36,013 nucleotides of DNA from NCBI GenBank assembly GCA_025603075.1, contig MU626456.1, positions 1 to 36,013 of the forward strand, in the 5' to 3' direction. Position numbers and translations under genes: made by a program. Source of the DNA: Neoconidiobolus thromboides FSU 785 (taxonomy: Eukaryota > Entomophthoromycota > Entomophthoromycetes > Entomophthorales > Neoconidiobolaceae). How positions within the stretch are numbered: the first letter of the stretch is position 1; every line of letters begins with the position of its first letter. Under the pieces are notes generated by a model, which was given only the letters and a program-made list of their open reading frames with translations, was not told the DNA's origin and did no database searches. Shown here piece after piece: positions 1 through 11,430 of the stretch.

Positions 1-70
1 TAATTGTGGTCCAGGTACTACATGTATTGAGAATAATGGTAGCCTTTATTGTGGATATCCTCAATCTTAA
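1..70 (+). CDS. 3' end of a CBM19-type chitin-binding protein gene (cut by window edge)
   Basis: Only the last 22 codons are inside the window, ending in TAA at 68-70. The frame starts at base 2. The peptide has three cysteines in the pattern NCGPGTTC...LYCGY, which is the C-terminal part of a CBM19-like domain (a small disulfide-rich chitin-binding module of fungal chitinases and secreted proteins). It is almost the same as the end of the gene on the - strand at the other edge of the window, differing at one of 22 residues. The family assignment is inferred from that longer copy. Such proteins are normally secreted to the cell wall. It converges on the glycyl-tRNA synthetase gene, with 113 bp between the stop codons. 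Confidence 0.7.
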   Translation, partial: NCGPGTTCIENNGSLYCGYPQS

Positions 71-169
71 CTTGCTAATAAATAATTTATCAATAGTATT
101 ATTTGATTAATTATAATTTTACAGTTTATCAAGAGTTAAAAACTAGATTATAAATAAAAATACTTAAAC

Positions 170-185
170 AAATAAAGCTTTATTT
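170..185. terminator. 16-bp palindrome carrying AATAAA on both strands
   Basis: AAATAAAGCTTTATTT is a perfect palindrome, so it presents AATAAA on each strand. It sits between the stop codon of the left CBM19 gene and that of the glycyl-tRNA synthetase gene, and overlaps the latter's stop codon. It may act as a two-way polyadenylation signal for the convergent pair. That role is inference; only the palindrome is seen. Confidence 0.4.
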
Positions 186-2687
186 ATTCTAAATCATTTG
201 AAGTGTTAATTAAAGGAAAATCCTGGATAACTTGTTGCCATGTTGTTTTTTCATGAACTAAATCACTTAATCGTGAAATAACATCAGTGATCTAAAAATT
301 ATCTTTAGATATTTTATATATAAAAATTATTGATTGAACTTACGGATCCACGGATTTGATTGGTAGTATCTCTTTCACGTAAAGTAATAGTTTCATCTTC
401 CATAGTAACCATATCTACAGTGATAGCAAATGGAGTACCGAGCTCATCATTACGGGAATATCTACGACCGATTGAGGCTGCTGAATCATCCACTTTTGAA
501 CTAATTCCTTTTTGACGGGTCAATTTTACTAATATTAAATTAGTTCATAAATAATTTATAACAGCAAAATATAGATTACAAAGTTTCTTGATAACTGGGT
601 TAAATTCTGGACGGTTTGAAATGGGTAAAATCAAACATTTGGTTGGAGCAACTGAAGGTGGGAATGATAAAACCTATTTATATTATTATTATTATTATTA
701 TTATCATTTTAATGCAAAATTACTCCACGCTCTTCGGATTCTTCACGAGTCCAGTAAACATGTTCTAACAATGAATATAAGATACGACCAATACCAAAGG
801 ATGGTTCAATTACATTTGGAGTAAATTCTCTGACTAAATTAAATATTATCATTGTAAAAGAATATTATATGTTATTTTTAGTAATTACCATGTTCTTTTA
901 CTTGAATTTTTTCAACTTTAACCATGTCTTCAGTAAGCTCATATTCTTTTCCATCTCCTGGAGATATAATGCATTTTCTATTTTTATTTTAAATACTATT
1001 TTATACTAATCAATTATTAATAATTACTCCTTTAAATCTACTGCTAACTTATTTAACTCCTCTTCATTGAGGTTGGTTAAATATTCTTCAACAGTTTTTG
1101 CATCTCTCTTAAGCTTAGATCCAAATACTTTTTTATTAATAACAGCTTGAGTTTTGTCATAAATGACTGGCTCAGCTAATGCTTTACGTACAACTAGTTT
1201 TTCTTTAGTACGCTTAGCATGTACTGTAAGATCATAAGCTGATCTATCAGCACATCCTACACACTCAATCCACCCCTAAGATAAAATTAAGATAATTTTT
1301 TTAATATACTATAAATATTTACGTAGGTTGTATGGATTTCAGCATCCCAACAATCAGAAGCATAATGGGCCATTTCATTTGGCATATGCTGACGAAATCT
1401 AAGTTTATCAGCTTTGATACCAATCTTAGTGAGGAAAAGATAGATACGGGCCAAAAAGTAACCTAAAGTTTGATTATCTACTAATTTCTATCATATTGTT
1501 ACCAAAATATACCAATATCATGTTAAATAATAATTTACCTTCTCAACAGCTTCACCAATAGCAACTTCAGTAAGCTCAGTTTTACCACTGATTTGAGTTT
1601 CAGCACTTAATAATCTTAATTTGATGTCTTTCACTTCATCGAACCTATCGTGGTTCTTATCTTCTGGGTCAACAAAATGCTCAATTTCTGCCATAGTGAA
1701 TTCACTAAACAACATTATAAACACAAAATAAAACACTTGAAAAACTAAATACCGAACACGTAATAAACCTGAGCGAGGAGAAATTTCATTGCGAAAAGCT
1801 CTACCAATAAGAGCTGAAGCAAAAGGTACCTTTTCATTATTAAATTCTAATAATTTCTTGAAGTTCAAAAATTGACCTTGAGCAGTTTCTGGACGTAAAT
1901 AACTAAATCGACTTATTAATACTGATAACATAATTTGAATTTATAATCTACCCCTTAATATTGCCAGAAGGACCAATAGCAGTTTCGAACATTAAATTGA
2001 ATTCTTTAGGTTCAGAAAGTGGGTTTTTAGCTTCTGGTGAAGTGATGTTATATTTCTTAATGATTTCATTTAAAGCTGGTCCATCATAATTATCAATCTA
2101 TTTTCAGCATGTTAAGCATAATCTTTAAAAAAAATAAAATTACTTGAGCTAAAATGGTTTCGTATTCCTGTTTAATTTGGTCATCTAACTTAATATTAAC
2201 AACTGCGTTCTTCTTCTTACGTCCCTTTTTAACTTCTTCTTTATTGTCTTCTTCTTTGGCCTCGATTTCAGTGGCTCTGGCTAATTTATCTCCTTCTAAT
2301 TGAGCCTCAATAAAACCCTCTACTAAGTGATCTGCTCTAAAAATTTCGCCATTAACTAAGTCTTTAACCATCCAATCAGCAAACTTTTCAACATGACCAC
2401 TAGTCTTTAAAACTTCTTCAGGTGTGGTGATACTACAGTCTAATTCCAGCATGTCTTCTTCCAATACAAAGTGCTGGCGCCATAAGTTAATAATATTTGC
2501 TTGCAAAGCAGTTCCTGGTGGTCCATAGTCAAACAAACCAGCCACACCTAATGATTGTTAGGGTCAATTATTTCATCGAGTCATTAATAAATAAAATACC
2601 TCCATAGATGGAAAATGAAGGAGCATAAAAGAAACGTTTGCTAAGAATCTGTTCAAGTGCACTACGATCAATGTCTTTTGTAGTCAT
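184..2687 (-). CDS. GRS1: glycyl-tRNA synthetase, eukaryotic class II (12 exons)
   Basis: Charges tRNA-Gly with glycine; class IIa synthetase, cytosolic and in many fungi also mitochondrial. Exons read by eye: 2687-2600, 2547-2144, 2097-1952, 1902-1753, 1704-1539, 1487-1323, 1275-1028, 977-889, 833-724, 673-580, 528-344, 291-184. They sum to 651 codons (650 aa), close to the yeast length. Family landmarks appear in order: [20 protein letters not shown] near the N-terminus, then [86 protein letters not shown] and, in the anticodon-binding domain, [20 protein letters not shown]. The ATG chosen is the first in frame. No clear mitochondrial presequence is present with this start. All 11 introns are GT-AG, 46-55 nt; one contains an (ATT)n tract. 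Confidence 0.95.
681..704. repeat. (ATT)n microsatellite inside a GlyRS intron
   Basis: About eight ATT units lie inside the intron at 674-723 of the glycyl-tRNA synthetase gene. A length change here would alter intron size only. Confidence 0.85.
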
Positions 2688-3085
2688 TTTTTAAATTGAG
2701 TTATAGTCTTATCGATGATTATATACCCTTATTAATATAAAAAGCAAAGTTAACTATGATTTAAATTTGATTTTGTATCACAATGAGTAATCAAGAGTTG
2801 GATCAAATTTTGAGTTTTAATGGGATTTCTATGCATGATATCCCCTATTTGAGATATACTTTCCTGTTTGGAAAATGAAAAATTTGTAAGTATAATATGC
2901 CATTGTTTTGTAGTTTTATAGTTTTAGATACTATTTGAGCTTTCGTACTATTTTTTTCAATAGTTATAAACAATATGGCACAATATAAATGGGGAGCCAT
3001 CACTTTAAACATTTATAATTTTTAAAGCGTATTTAAATTAAATTGAGTATTAGCAAAAATGTTAACTTTATGCTTGCTGATACTA
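2688..3085. other. intergenic, gene-poor
   Basis: Lies upstream of glycyl-tRNA synthetase. It holds one short + strand open frame (2783-2878, 31 codons) starting 95 bp from the GlyRS start codon, with no recognisable relatives. Nothing else is convincing before the inverted-repeat element at 3086. Confidence 0.5.
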
Positions 3086-3189
3086 TATGGGGATGTATTT
3101 TTGTGTTTAAGAATTTTACTGACAGTCTTTCCACTCAAATAGTGCTTAAAAAATGGAAAAGTAATGAAATCGAAAAAAACATCCTCATA
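3086..3189 (+). mobile_element. MITE-like inverted-repeat element, copy 1
   Basis: About 104 bp. It starts TATGGGGATGTATTTTTGTG and ends ACATCCTCATA, giving terminal inverted repeats of about 16 bp flanked by TA. I define this as the + orientation of the family: a G-rich start, then TTTAAGAATTTTACT, then CTCAAATAGTGCTTAAAAAA, then an A-rich end. No coding capacity. Confidence 0.75.
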
Positions 3190-3580
3190 TCTAATTGTAA
3201 ATAGTAAAATGTAAATATACAACATTTATTTACAATTGTTGTAAGTAATACATTTACTACCAAAAAAATTGCTTTAAATTTTTAAAATAATTTATAAACT
3301 TTTACTAAAATAATTTTTGAATCTATTATAATTTAAAAATACTTAACACTTATAGGATAATTAAATAACGAAACACCAAAATAATATTGATAGTTTTATC
3401 AATTATCAATATTTTTAATTATTTGTTGTATGAATTTCTTAATTTATCGTAATTTATGTAAGAATAAAAATAAATAAATTTAGTATATAACAGGCTTAAT
3501 AGTTAGCTTTGTGATACATAATTGAGATAAGTAAAATATTATAGCAAATTAGAAATTTTTTATTAATCACAGTATTAGGT
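3190..3580. other. intergenic, 3' flank of the lipid phosphatase gene
   Basis: AT-rich sequence with no open frame or motif that I can support. It probably holds the 3' untranslated region of the phosphatase gene. Confidence 0.5.
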
Positions 3581-4727
3581 CTAAGTCATTGTCAGCCTAC
3601 AATCATCCTGATCTCTAAGCCCGAATTCTTGTATATTACTATCTGAGCTCCCTTCGAAATCATCTTTTTTAGTTGCATTGTCAATAGTAATCTCATTTGG
3701 TCCACCCAAATCATCATGATTTGTTGTAGTATTATCTTTGTCTTTTTTAATTCTTGGGCTATATGGTATTTGGGAGTAACGATCAACAATCGATGGATAG
3801 TACTGATGGTAACTAAAATATGACAATACAATGCCTATAATTCCTCCTACTAGTACATCTGACCAATGATGTCTAAAATCTTGTATACGAGTTATTGAAA
3901 TAAATAGTGCACCTAACATTGGTAAAATTACGATAAATGTTTTGTAAGTATGTCCCTTTCTATCAAATACATGCAACTTTCCAGCAAGGTAAAGACTCAA
4001 ATAGGTTAATCCACAGAACGAAACTAATAAAAATGCTTAGGAATTATAAAACAAAAATAGTCCTATTTACCTGCAGCATGACCTGAAGTAAAACTTCTTT
4101 GACCTTCTTTTATAATACTCTGATCAGGTTGAGTGCATATAGTTGCATCAAAAAGTGAAAATCTAGGGTCTGTAGTTAGACCCTCTGGCAATTTCGGCAT
4201 ACATCTGGCCAAAAAATCCGGTCGATGTCTTCCAATAGTAAATTTGAACGATATAATCAAAACTAGGGTTAATGATATTGCAAGGAATAGACCTAATAAA
4301 AATCAGCTTAATTATGAAATTCATTATTGTTGGCTACCTAGTGAACCATGGTGTAAATCATGAGGGCTTTTACGTATTATTATCGAAATAAAGAGTATTA
4401 TAAGGAATGGGATCAATGCGCCATATACCTTTTAAATATTAGAAAATTGATTTATTAGTATACAACTGTAATTACCGCTAACATAGGTTCCGATATTGTA
4501 TCATATACTTTATAAGGATAGCTAATAGATTTATCTTCTACTGAAAAAGGTCGTTGAAAAGGTGTAAGCAAATACATCAGCATAAATAGTAACAGTAAAA
4601 CCAGAGTAACAATCCAGTCTACTAAATAAGATAGCAGCAGTCTTACAATCCTGGATTGTCTCAAGTACCATCTTGTAAATCTATTTGGGGTTTTATTTTC
4701 GTGTACTTCTTTTCTCTTAAAAAACAT
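3581..4727 (-). CDS. lipid phosphate phosphatase (PAP2 family, DPP1/LPP1-like)
   Basis: Predicted integral membrane phosphatase acting on phosphatidate, diacylglycerol pyrophosphate or related lipid phosphates. Exons 4727-4476, 4428-4338, 4292-4071 and 4023-3581 sum to 336 codons (335 aa). The three PAP2 signature motifs are present: K-x6-RP as KFTIGRHRP (about residues 131-139), SGH at 184-186, and a third motif, TRIQDFRHHWSD, at about 233-244. In the third motif Thr replaces the usual Ser before Arg; the Arg, His and Asp are kept. Several hydrophobic segments precede and separate the motifs (for example residues about 28-55), consistent with a six-span protein. The C-terminal ~80 residues are hydrophilic, Asp/Asn-rich and probably cytosolic. 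Family assignment is firm; the exact substrate is not. Confidence 0.92.
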
Positions 4728-5935
4728 TATTTTGATTTTTGACTTTTCTCCGCAAAAATTATAATTATTTTCAACTCTTTTATACTTTGGTTATATTGAC
4801 AAGCTTTCTATTTGGCCATTATGATGTCAATCTCACACTATGATCTCATATTTTCTCATTACATAATACAACAGTTCACTATTTACTTTAGCTTAAATTT
4901 AATGCTATTATAATAAAAATATGAGAGCTTTTTTTTAAAAATTTAACAATTTTCACTCAAATAATACTTAAAAAATGAAGTAGAAACAAAAAACACCCCT
5001 ATATAGACTATTCAAAATATCTTTATTAAATGATATTTAGTACATCAACTATAGCAAAATATTTTAGTGTTAAATTAAATCAATTTGATTTTAGAGTGGC
5101 TAAGGGTTTGTAAATTATAAATAGTTAAAAAAGAAAATTCTGAACCAGATTTGATTTAAATGTACCTTAATTATATCTAAGAAACAAAAGCAAATTTCAA
5201 ATCAACTTAATCCATTATCTGCTTTGAAGTATGACGACGTTTTGATATTTTATTGCTCTCGGAAATGATACAAATATTAATAGTTTTATAGGTAATATCA
5301 TTGTTAAATAGCACAGTATAGTAAGGTATCAATAGTAATAATTTTGGCAGTCAAAATCAAATTCACAAACTTTGATCAATCATTGGGCAAAACTATTTTA
5401 AGGTTAAAAATTAAATAACTGAAAAGAATTCTCACTACTTTTTCCTAATATTTCAATAATTTAACATTTTAGTTATAAATAAATTCTATTAATAAACTAA
5501 TAGATGATAGCAACTACTAAAACTGTACAAAACCAACATTTGATTAAAAAATGAAATATTTTGAACTTGAATCCTATTTGTTTTATGAATCTACAATTGC
5601 TGCTCAAACAGTAGTTGTTTTCATCACTTAGTGATATAAAATAAAATTGTCCAAATAATTCCAACTATTAGAATAACTTTCAGCTAAATGGCTTTGTGTT
5701 TTTTAATTTGTGATCGATTTATTCTAAGATGAATTTAAGGGCTGGGACTTTTGTAAGGTTTTTAATTCATATTTAAAATTTTAACTCCAAGCTAAAAACA
5801 ATGAAAGACATCTAACTGCAAGCTGCCTTGGCCAACCTTGACTAATGCAAAATCCACAGCTAGTGGGCTAAAAGTATCACTGATGCAAAAGTTTATATAG
5901 TAACAGTAATAAATGAAGGCTGAGTTTTAAACCTA
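4728..5935. other. 1.2-kb intergenic region
   Basis: Separates the lipid phosphatase and AlkB-type genes, which are transcribed away from each other, so both promoters lie here. It contains one decayed copy of the inverted-repeat element at its left end. The rest is AT-rich with frequent stops in all frames. I see no RNA gene or conserved motif. Confidence 0.6.
4920..5003 (+). mobile_element. MITE-like element, copy 2 (internally deleted)
   Basis: About 84 bp. It keeps the core CTCAAATAATACTTAAAAAA and the A-rich 3' end ACACCCCTATA, but lacks about 20 bp near the 5' end and has a diverged start, TATGAGAG. It is the most degraded copy in the window. Confidence 0.55.
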
Positions 5936-7896
5936 ATGGATGAAAAGATAGCAAGATTGAAAGAGATTTTTGAAGATATAGGTGTAGAGGATATAGCTAA
6001 CGTATTAAGTAAAAAAGTGAATGGGGATGTAGATTTGGCCGTTGAGCATTTGATTTCATGGCAAAGTGTTAAAAAGGCTAGTAACATTGATAATTTTATT
6101 AAAATTAAGTTGAAAAATAACAAAAGGAGTAAAGTAGGTAAGATTGATAGAATGATAAACAGTAAAGCGATCAATCAAAAAACTATAAAGTACATATTAG
6201 ATGATGAGAGTTCAAGAGATAATAAACTAAGTAATTCAAATAAAAATGAAATAGTAGAAGTGATTGACTTAGATGAAGAATTATCTGTTGATATCTCAAA
6301 GTCGTATAAGAATGATCCTCGTTCAAAAGCCAAAAGTATTGACAAATTTGAAGCCATAAACAAATGGAATAAAATATTAGAAAAGAAAACAAAAATTGAT
6401 AAATCAAATGATAATTCTAACATCAAGGCAAACTCAATTTCATTTCCTTATCTTACTAAATCTATTAAAGAGGATCCTCATGAAGACGATAATAAAGAAA
6501 ATCTGAATGAAACTCAAAGCGCTTTAGAAGGTAGTTCAAAAAATGAAGTTGAACTTGCTTCAAGGAATTTGGCGTTTAATCAAGGACGTACTACTCGTCA
6601 ATCTTCATCTTCATTGAGTACTTTGTCTCTAGTCAGACGCATTGATACAGCTGAAAAATGGAAAGAGATACTTAACACAAAAGCTGAAAATGAAACGGAT
6701 TCAAATAGGCTAGCAGATAATCAAGGAGGGGTAGTTAGTAAATCTTCCTCTTCATTAAGCACAGCTTCACTAGTTAAACGTATCAATGCAGTAGAAAAAT
6801 GGGAAGGCGTGCTATCGTCGAAACCAAAATATGAAGAGCTTGAAGATATACAAAAGCAGTTTGAAACTATGAATACATGGTCTGATTTGTTAAAGGCTAA
6901 GGAATTGAAAAATGAGTCACTAAAAAAAATAAGACAGAGAAACCCGGTACTTTATATCCATAATTTCGAACTTCTTAAAAGATATTTGCCAACTACTAGC
7001 GTTCACAATAGGTTCCTAGATAAACAGTTGGCTTTGAGTTTGTTTTATAAACTCAAAGAAGATAGCTTGCAATGGAATACATATAGTATGTACCTATTTG
7101 AAAAGAAGGTTGAGTCTCCACATAAAACTCATTCTTACTATATAAATGATGATAGTTTTCCAGATGGTCAGTACTATTTTAATGGAAACAAAGTAAGTAA
7201 GCCTACCCCATACTTTGATTTTTTAAAATTAGCTTCAGAATTGGTGACTGGGTTTGTGAATGAAGAAAGGATAAAACGAGAAGAGTATCTGATTACATGC
7301 TATAATTTATGCTATTTATTAATTCATTTAGGCATTCCTTAGATCTTGGTTCCAATCACACTTGGCAAGCCAACTATGCAGTAACTAACATATATGAAAC
7401 AGGAAAAAACTCAGTTGGTTGGCATACAGATAGATTGACCTATTTAGGACCAAGGCCGATCATAGCCTCTTTATCATTAGGACCAACACGTGAATTTCGA
7501 TTAAGAAAAATGGGCCCAGATTCTAACCAAACGATCTGCTCTATACCCTTACGTCATAATACTCTCCTCATCATGTGGGCTCCAACTCAAGAAGAATATA
7601 AACATTGTGTGCCGCCTCAACCTACCCTAACTCCTTATCCAGACGACAACACAGCAAGGATCAATATCACATTTAGATATTTTCCGGAAGCTTTTGGTCC
7701 AAAGAATACCCCCTTTTGCTATTGTAAAGTGCCGTGTGACCTTAGGGTGATTAATAAAGATCCCAAACAGTTTGGAAAATATTATTTCAAGTGTATAAGT
7801 GAAGAAGGGACAGGTAAAAAAGGGTGTGGATATTTTAAGTTTGTTGAGTTCCCAGATTACCCAGCCTCATATTTTAACATAGATATGTTAGATTAA
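5936..7896 (+). CDS. AlkB-type 2OG-Fe(II) dioxygenase with N-terminal CUE-like domain and C-terminal GRF zinc finger
   Basis: Likely an oxidative nucleic-acid demethylase of the AlkB superfamily. Exons 5936-7284 and 7332-7896 give 638 codons (637 aa); the 47-nt GT-AG intron restores the frame where the first open frame would stop. Residues about 1-45 (MDEKIARLKEIFEDIGVEDI onward) resemble a CUE/UBA-type ubiquitin-binding helix bundle. Residues about 110-330 are low-complexity with four repeated Trp motifs. The catalytic domain covers about 336-570, with iron ligands in GWHTD (H481, D483) and a distal His (H541), then RINITFR (R559-R565) for 2-oxoglutarate and substrate binding. A Cys-rich segment after residue ~573 (FCYCKVPCDL ... 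YYFKC ... GCGYFKF) fits a GRF zinc finger, a nucleic-acid binding fold. This three-part layout is known in fungal proteins. Substrate (DNA or RNA) cannot be told from sequence. Confidence 0.88.
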
Positions 7897-7993
7897 AATA
7901 TAATTTTAAAACATTCCAAATTATAAAGAAATTTATGTATTTTCATGAATTACTATAATCTAATAATATATATGAGTTTAAACGTGAAAATAC

Positions 7994-8017
7994 AAATCAA
8001 AATCAAAATCAAAATCT
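7994..8017. repeat. short tandem repeat, AAAATC unit
   Basis: Roughly four head-to-tail copies of a 6-bp AAAATC unit in the AT-rich spacer between the convergent AlkB-type and TyrRS genes. No coding meaning. Confidence 0.7.
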
Positions 8018-8126
8018 AATATAAACATGATTCGAAATAAATCATTTATTCTACCTTCTATATAATAAACATTATACACTAGATTTCAAATGCTTATTTA
8101 AACCGTAATCATATAAATTTAATATA

Positions 8127-9354
8127 TTATTTATCTTCAATATTTAAAGACTCAACGTTTGGTAATTCCTGCTTATTTTCACCTTTTTTATCTTCTTGTT
8201 CTTTTCGGATAATATGATCAGGTTTAGGTGTATATTTCTTGACCTTCTTTTTAGTTTCTTTGACTGGAGCTGGATAAGCCAGTTCAATCAACTCCTTCAT
8301 TTCAGCTGAGCTAAAGTGTTCTCTAACAGGTGCCAACAAATCCGATAAATAAGAAGCAACTGCTTTTTTAAGGTCTCCAGGGTGTATCTTTTTATCGGCA
8401 AAGTCAGCTTCCAATGGTTGAAAGCTTTCGTAGGTGACATTACCACCCCATTCTTCAGCACGTTGGATAGTGAAGGTAGCTTTGTCCCCTCTTAAACTTG
8501 AAATTGGAAATAAAACAAACTTAACAAATGATAATACCCCATTATTTTCAATGTTACCTTCTTCACAAAAGGCCTTTTTAATCTTCTTTTCAATCGCTTT
8601 AGGTTCATCCAAGAGATCAATCTTTGAATCTGGATCAGAAGCTGACATCTTTGATCCTGTTAATCCAGGTACCATAAAATTCATTAAATGAGAACGTTTT
8701 TTATACCCTAATTGTGGTAAATACTTCTCAGCAAAAGTGAAAATCTTTCTTTGATCTACACCACCAAACTGAGCATCAACTTTAAGGTATTCTTCATCCA
8801 AGGCCTGTAAACCAGGATAAAGTAAACCACTCAGTAATGGAGACTCAACCTGTTTGACCACTTCGGCACCAGCTTTTTTGGCGTCGTGTTCGGTCACTGA
8901 AGCACAAAGCCTGTAATTATCCATGTTGTAGGCTTCGGTAAGTTGGTAGCTGGAACCTACTACGAATTTTAAATTTTCAATTGGCACATTGATCGACTTC
9001 AATAAACTTTTAATTGCATTTTCATAGTATTTAGTGCGATGTTTCACCAACTCTAAAGGTGCTTTCATGTTATCAAGGAAGGCATGTACATCGGCCAATA
9101 ATACAGTAACCTAAAAAAATCAAATTAAATAAGTATACATAATTATTAATAAGTATAGTTACCTCACAACCAGCCTTAAGGAAGTCAGCAATCTTAGACA
9201 TTGGTACAAAATAACCAACATGGGGACGACCGGTTGGAGCAGTACCCCAATAAATTTTAAGGTTACGTTCGGCTAAGACGTTTTTTATCTCTTGCTCTCC
9301 AAGTACCTCTTGTAAGTTACGTTTGATAAGTTCTAATTTTTGTTGGCTGTCCAT
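8127..9354 (-). CDS. TYS1: tyrosyl-tRNA synthetase, cytosolic (2 exons)
   Basis: Class Ic synthetase that charges tRNA-Tyr. Exons 9354-9163 and 9110-8127 (intron 52 nt, GT-AG) give 392 codons (391 aa), matching yeast cytosolic TyrRS of about 394 aa. The HIGH-type motif is [11 protein letters not shown] (residues 39-49) and the KMSKS-type motif is GSKMSAS (about 216-222). Substrate-pocket segments such as [11 protein letters not shown] and [13 protein letters not shown] are present. The C-terminal tail is Lys/Glu-rich, starting near [13 protein letters not shown], typical of fungal enzymes and without an EMAP II domain. The eukaryote/archaeal-type features exclude the mitochondrial enzyme. The start lies 198 bp from the divergent UBX gene, so the two probably share a promoter region. 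Confidence 0.96.
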
Positions 9355-9552
9355 GATTAAACTTTAAAAAAGTAAAACTTTAGCTTTTTAAATTTTCTCA
9401 ATACCACTCCTTATTTTTTAGCATCCCTTTTATACTAACCAATGAAGTCGCAGTATTTTGCAGTTGTTTATGAGCTGGCTTGTAATCTAAATAATAGTGA
9501 GTCATAAACTCAAGCTCATTTTTTATAAATTAATTTCGCACTTTTTTTAAAA

Positions 9553-11319
9553 ATGTCCTTAGAAACTTTAACAGATTCTCAAAGATCAGCGTTAGAAACG
9601 TATTTGGATATTACTGGGGAGTCTGATATCGAAAATGCCATAGTCAATTTGAAAAAGTATGGTTTCGACTTAGAAAAAGCGTTAACTACTCACTTTGATG
9701 AACCGGAACAAAGCTCCTCAAACATAGAGCCTTCCTTACAAGATAGTTCAACTAACTTAAACGATAGTTTTAATAGTGGACCATCATCGAACACTAGGAG
9801 TCCTAACAATAGATCAACTAACAACTCAAGCGGTTTCAGTTTACTCTCTTTATTTTCATGGCCTTTCAACTTGGTGCTTGACTTACTTTTAAAAGTGATT
9901 TCCTTTCCAATGTATCTCTTTTCAGGTTATAGAACCATTGGTGCTGGTAGGCCCAGAGAAGCTGCCCATTTCCCATTTAATGTGCAATTTAATGAAGCTT
10001 ATGGAAATATTCATCCACAATTTATTTCCATGGAGTATCCACAGGTAAATTTTATTTGAGACTTCATAGCTTCATTTAATGTCAAATATAAATAGGTTGT
10101 AGAAAAAGCCAAGAGGGAGTTAAAATATCTGTTAGTAGTACTTCAGTCAGATGAGCATGATGACACTGACGAATTTTGCCGGTAAGATAAGCTAACTGAT
10201 AAATTTAATTTATTAATATTTTTATAGTAAAACTTTATGTTCGCCATTATTGTGTGATTTTATACAATCTAAAAATATTTTGGTTTGGGGTGGCAATGTT
10301 AGATATACTGAAGGTTATCAAGGTGAGTTAAATTAAATATATTGATACAAAGTTAACTTTATAAATAGTTAGCGTTACATTGCAAGTGAACACTTATCCC
10401 TTTCTTGCCCTGGTTGCTTTGAAACCAAGAGGAAGTGAAAACAGCTCAAATATTATGGCTGTATTGGATAGGATTGAAGGTAATAAGCAGGCTATTTAAA
10501 AATGGGTTGCTAATAAATAATTAAAGGGCTTACTGAACCAGAAGAAGTAATAGCAAGAATTACTAGACAAATGGAACGACTTGATCCAGAGTTGATTGTA
10601 TTGAGAAGCGAAAGAGCTGAACAAGAAGCAGCTAGGATGATTCGAGAACAACAAGATATGGCTTATCAAAATTCACTTTTAGCTGACCAAGAGAAGGTAA
10701 ATAGTAATAAACTACTGAATTTTACAATTTATTTATTATTTTAGGCTAAACGTCGTGAAAAACAAAGAGAGGAAGAAGAAAGAGAAGAGCGTAGATTAAA
10801 GGTGGAGTTTGAAAATAAAGCTTTACAAGCTAGAGTAAGCGTTACGAAGAAATTTTATATTGTTATTTATTTTACTTATTAATTTTATTATAGTATCATT
10901 ATCTCTACCACAATAAATTATTACAACAACTTAGTTTGGAGCCGAATTCAAGCGAACCCAACGTATCACGTTTTAGTATTCGATTATTAAATGGAGAAAG
11001 AGCAATACGTCGCTTTAGAGCAAGTGATACAATATTGGTAAGAGATCATTTCTATCATAAAAATATGTTTTTAACCTATGCTTTTATTTAGGATCTTTAT
11101 GAATATGTAGAAACTTTACTACCTTTGGAGGAGGATGCACCTACCACGCCTCATAGTGAAAGTATCGATGAGTTACCTGATGGCTACCAACACCAATTTT
11201 TATTTCGTCTTCATTCTGCTTTTCCAAGAACTTGCATTGAGCCTACTGAAACTGTATTAAGCGAAACTAATTTTTGGCCTGGAGCTAATTTGATGGTGGA
11301 ATCTATTTATCTAGATTAG
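9553..11319 (+). CDS. UBA-like/UAS/UBX domain protein (FAF2 or Ubx2-like ERAD adaptor)
   Basis: Probable p97/Cdc48 adaptor at the ER and lipid droplets. Exons 9553-10044, 10096-10181, 10228-10322, 10369-10479, 10527-10696, 10745-10834, 10894-11037 and 11092-11319 give 472 codons (471 aa). Order of parts: UBA-like helices (about residues 1-50, ALETYLDITGESDIENAI), Ser/Asn-rich linker, a hydrophobic hairpin-like segment (about 96-126, FSWPFNLVLDLLLKVISFPM) fitting membrane insertion, UAS thioredoxin-like domain (about 165-310, with LVWGGNVRYTEGYQ), a charged coiled coil (about 330-350), and a UBX domain (about 367-471) with VSRFSIRLLNGERAIRRF and the p97-contact loop AFPR. This layout is that of FAF2/UBXD8 and yeast Ubx2. 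Introns are 46-59 nt. It ends 111 bp from the convergent Mrc1-like gene. Confidence 0.92.
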
Positions 11320-11430
11320 AATTAAATAGTATTTTAACACATTAAATAAATTTGCTCTTTGTTAAAAACAGTGATAATAATACATAAAATAACATATGTT
11401 TATTTAATAAATTAATAATAATTAATAGGT

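Noticed and set aside
1487-1538. GT-AG junction for GlyRS intron 5 ending at the CTTTAG near 1463
   Set aside because: That acceptor breaks the frame. The acceptor at 1488 gives [17 protein letters not shown], matching the family.
2783-2997. Reading TGA as tryptophan to extend the small frame at 2783
   Set aside because: All solid genes in the window avoid internal TGA and use TAA or TAG as stops in a way consistent with the standard code; two in-frame TGAs in AT-rich DNA are more simply chance.
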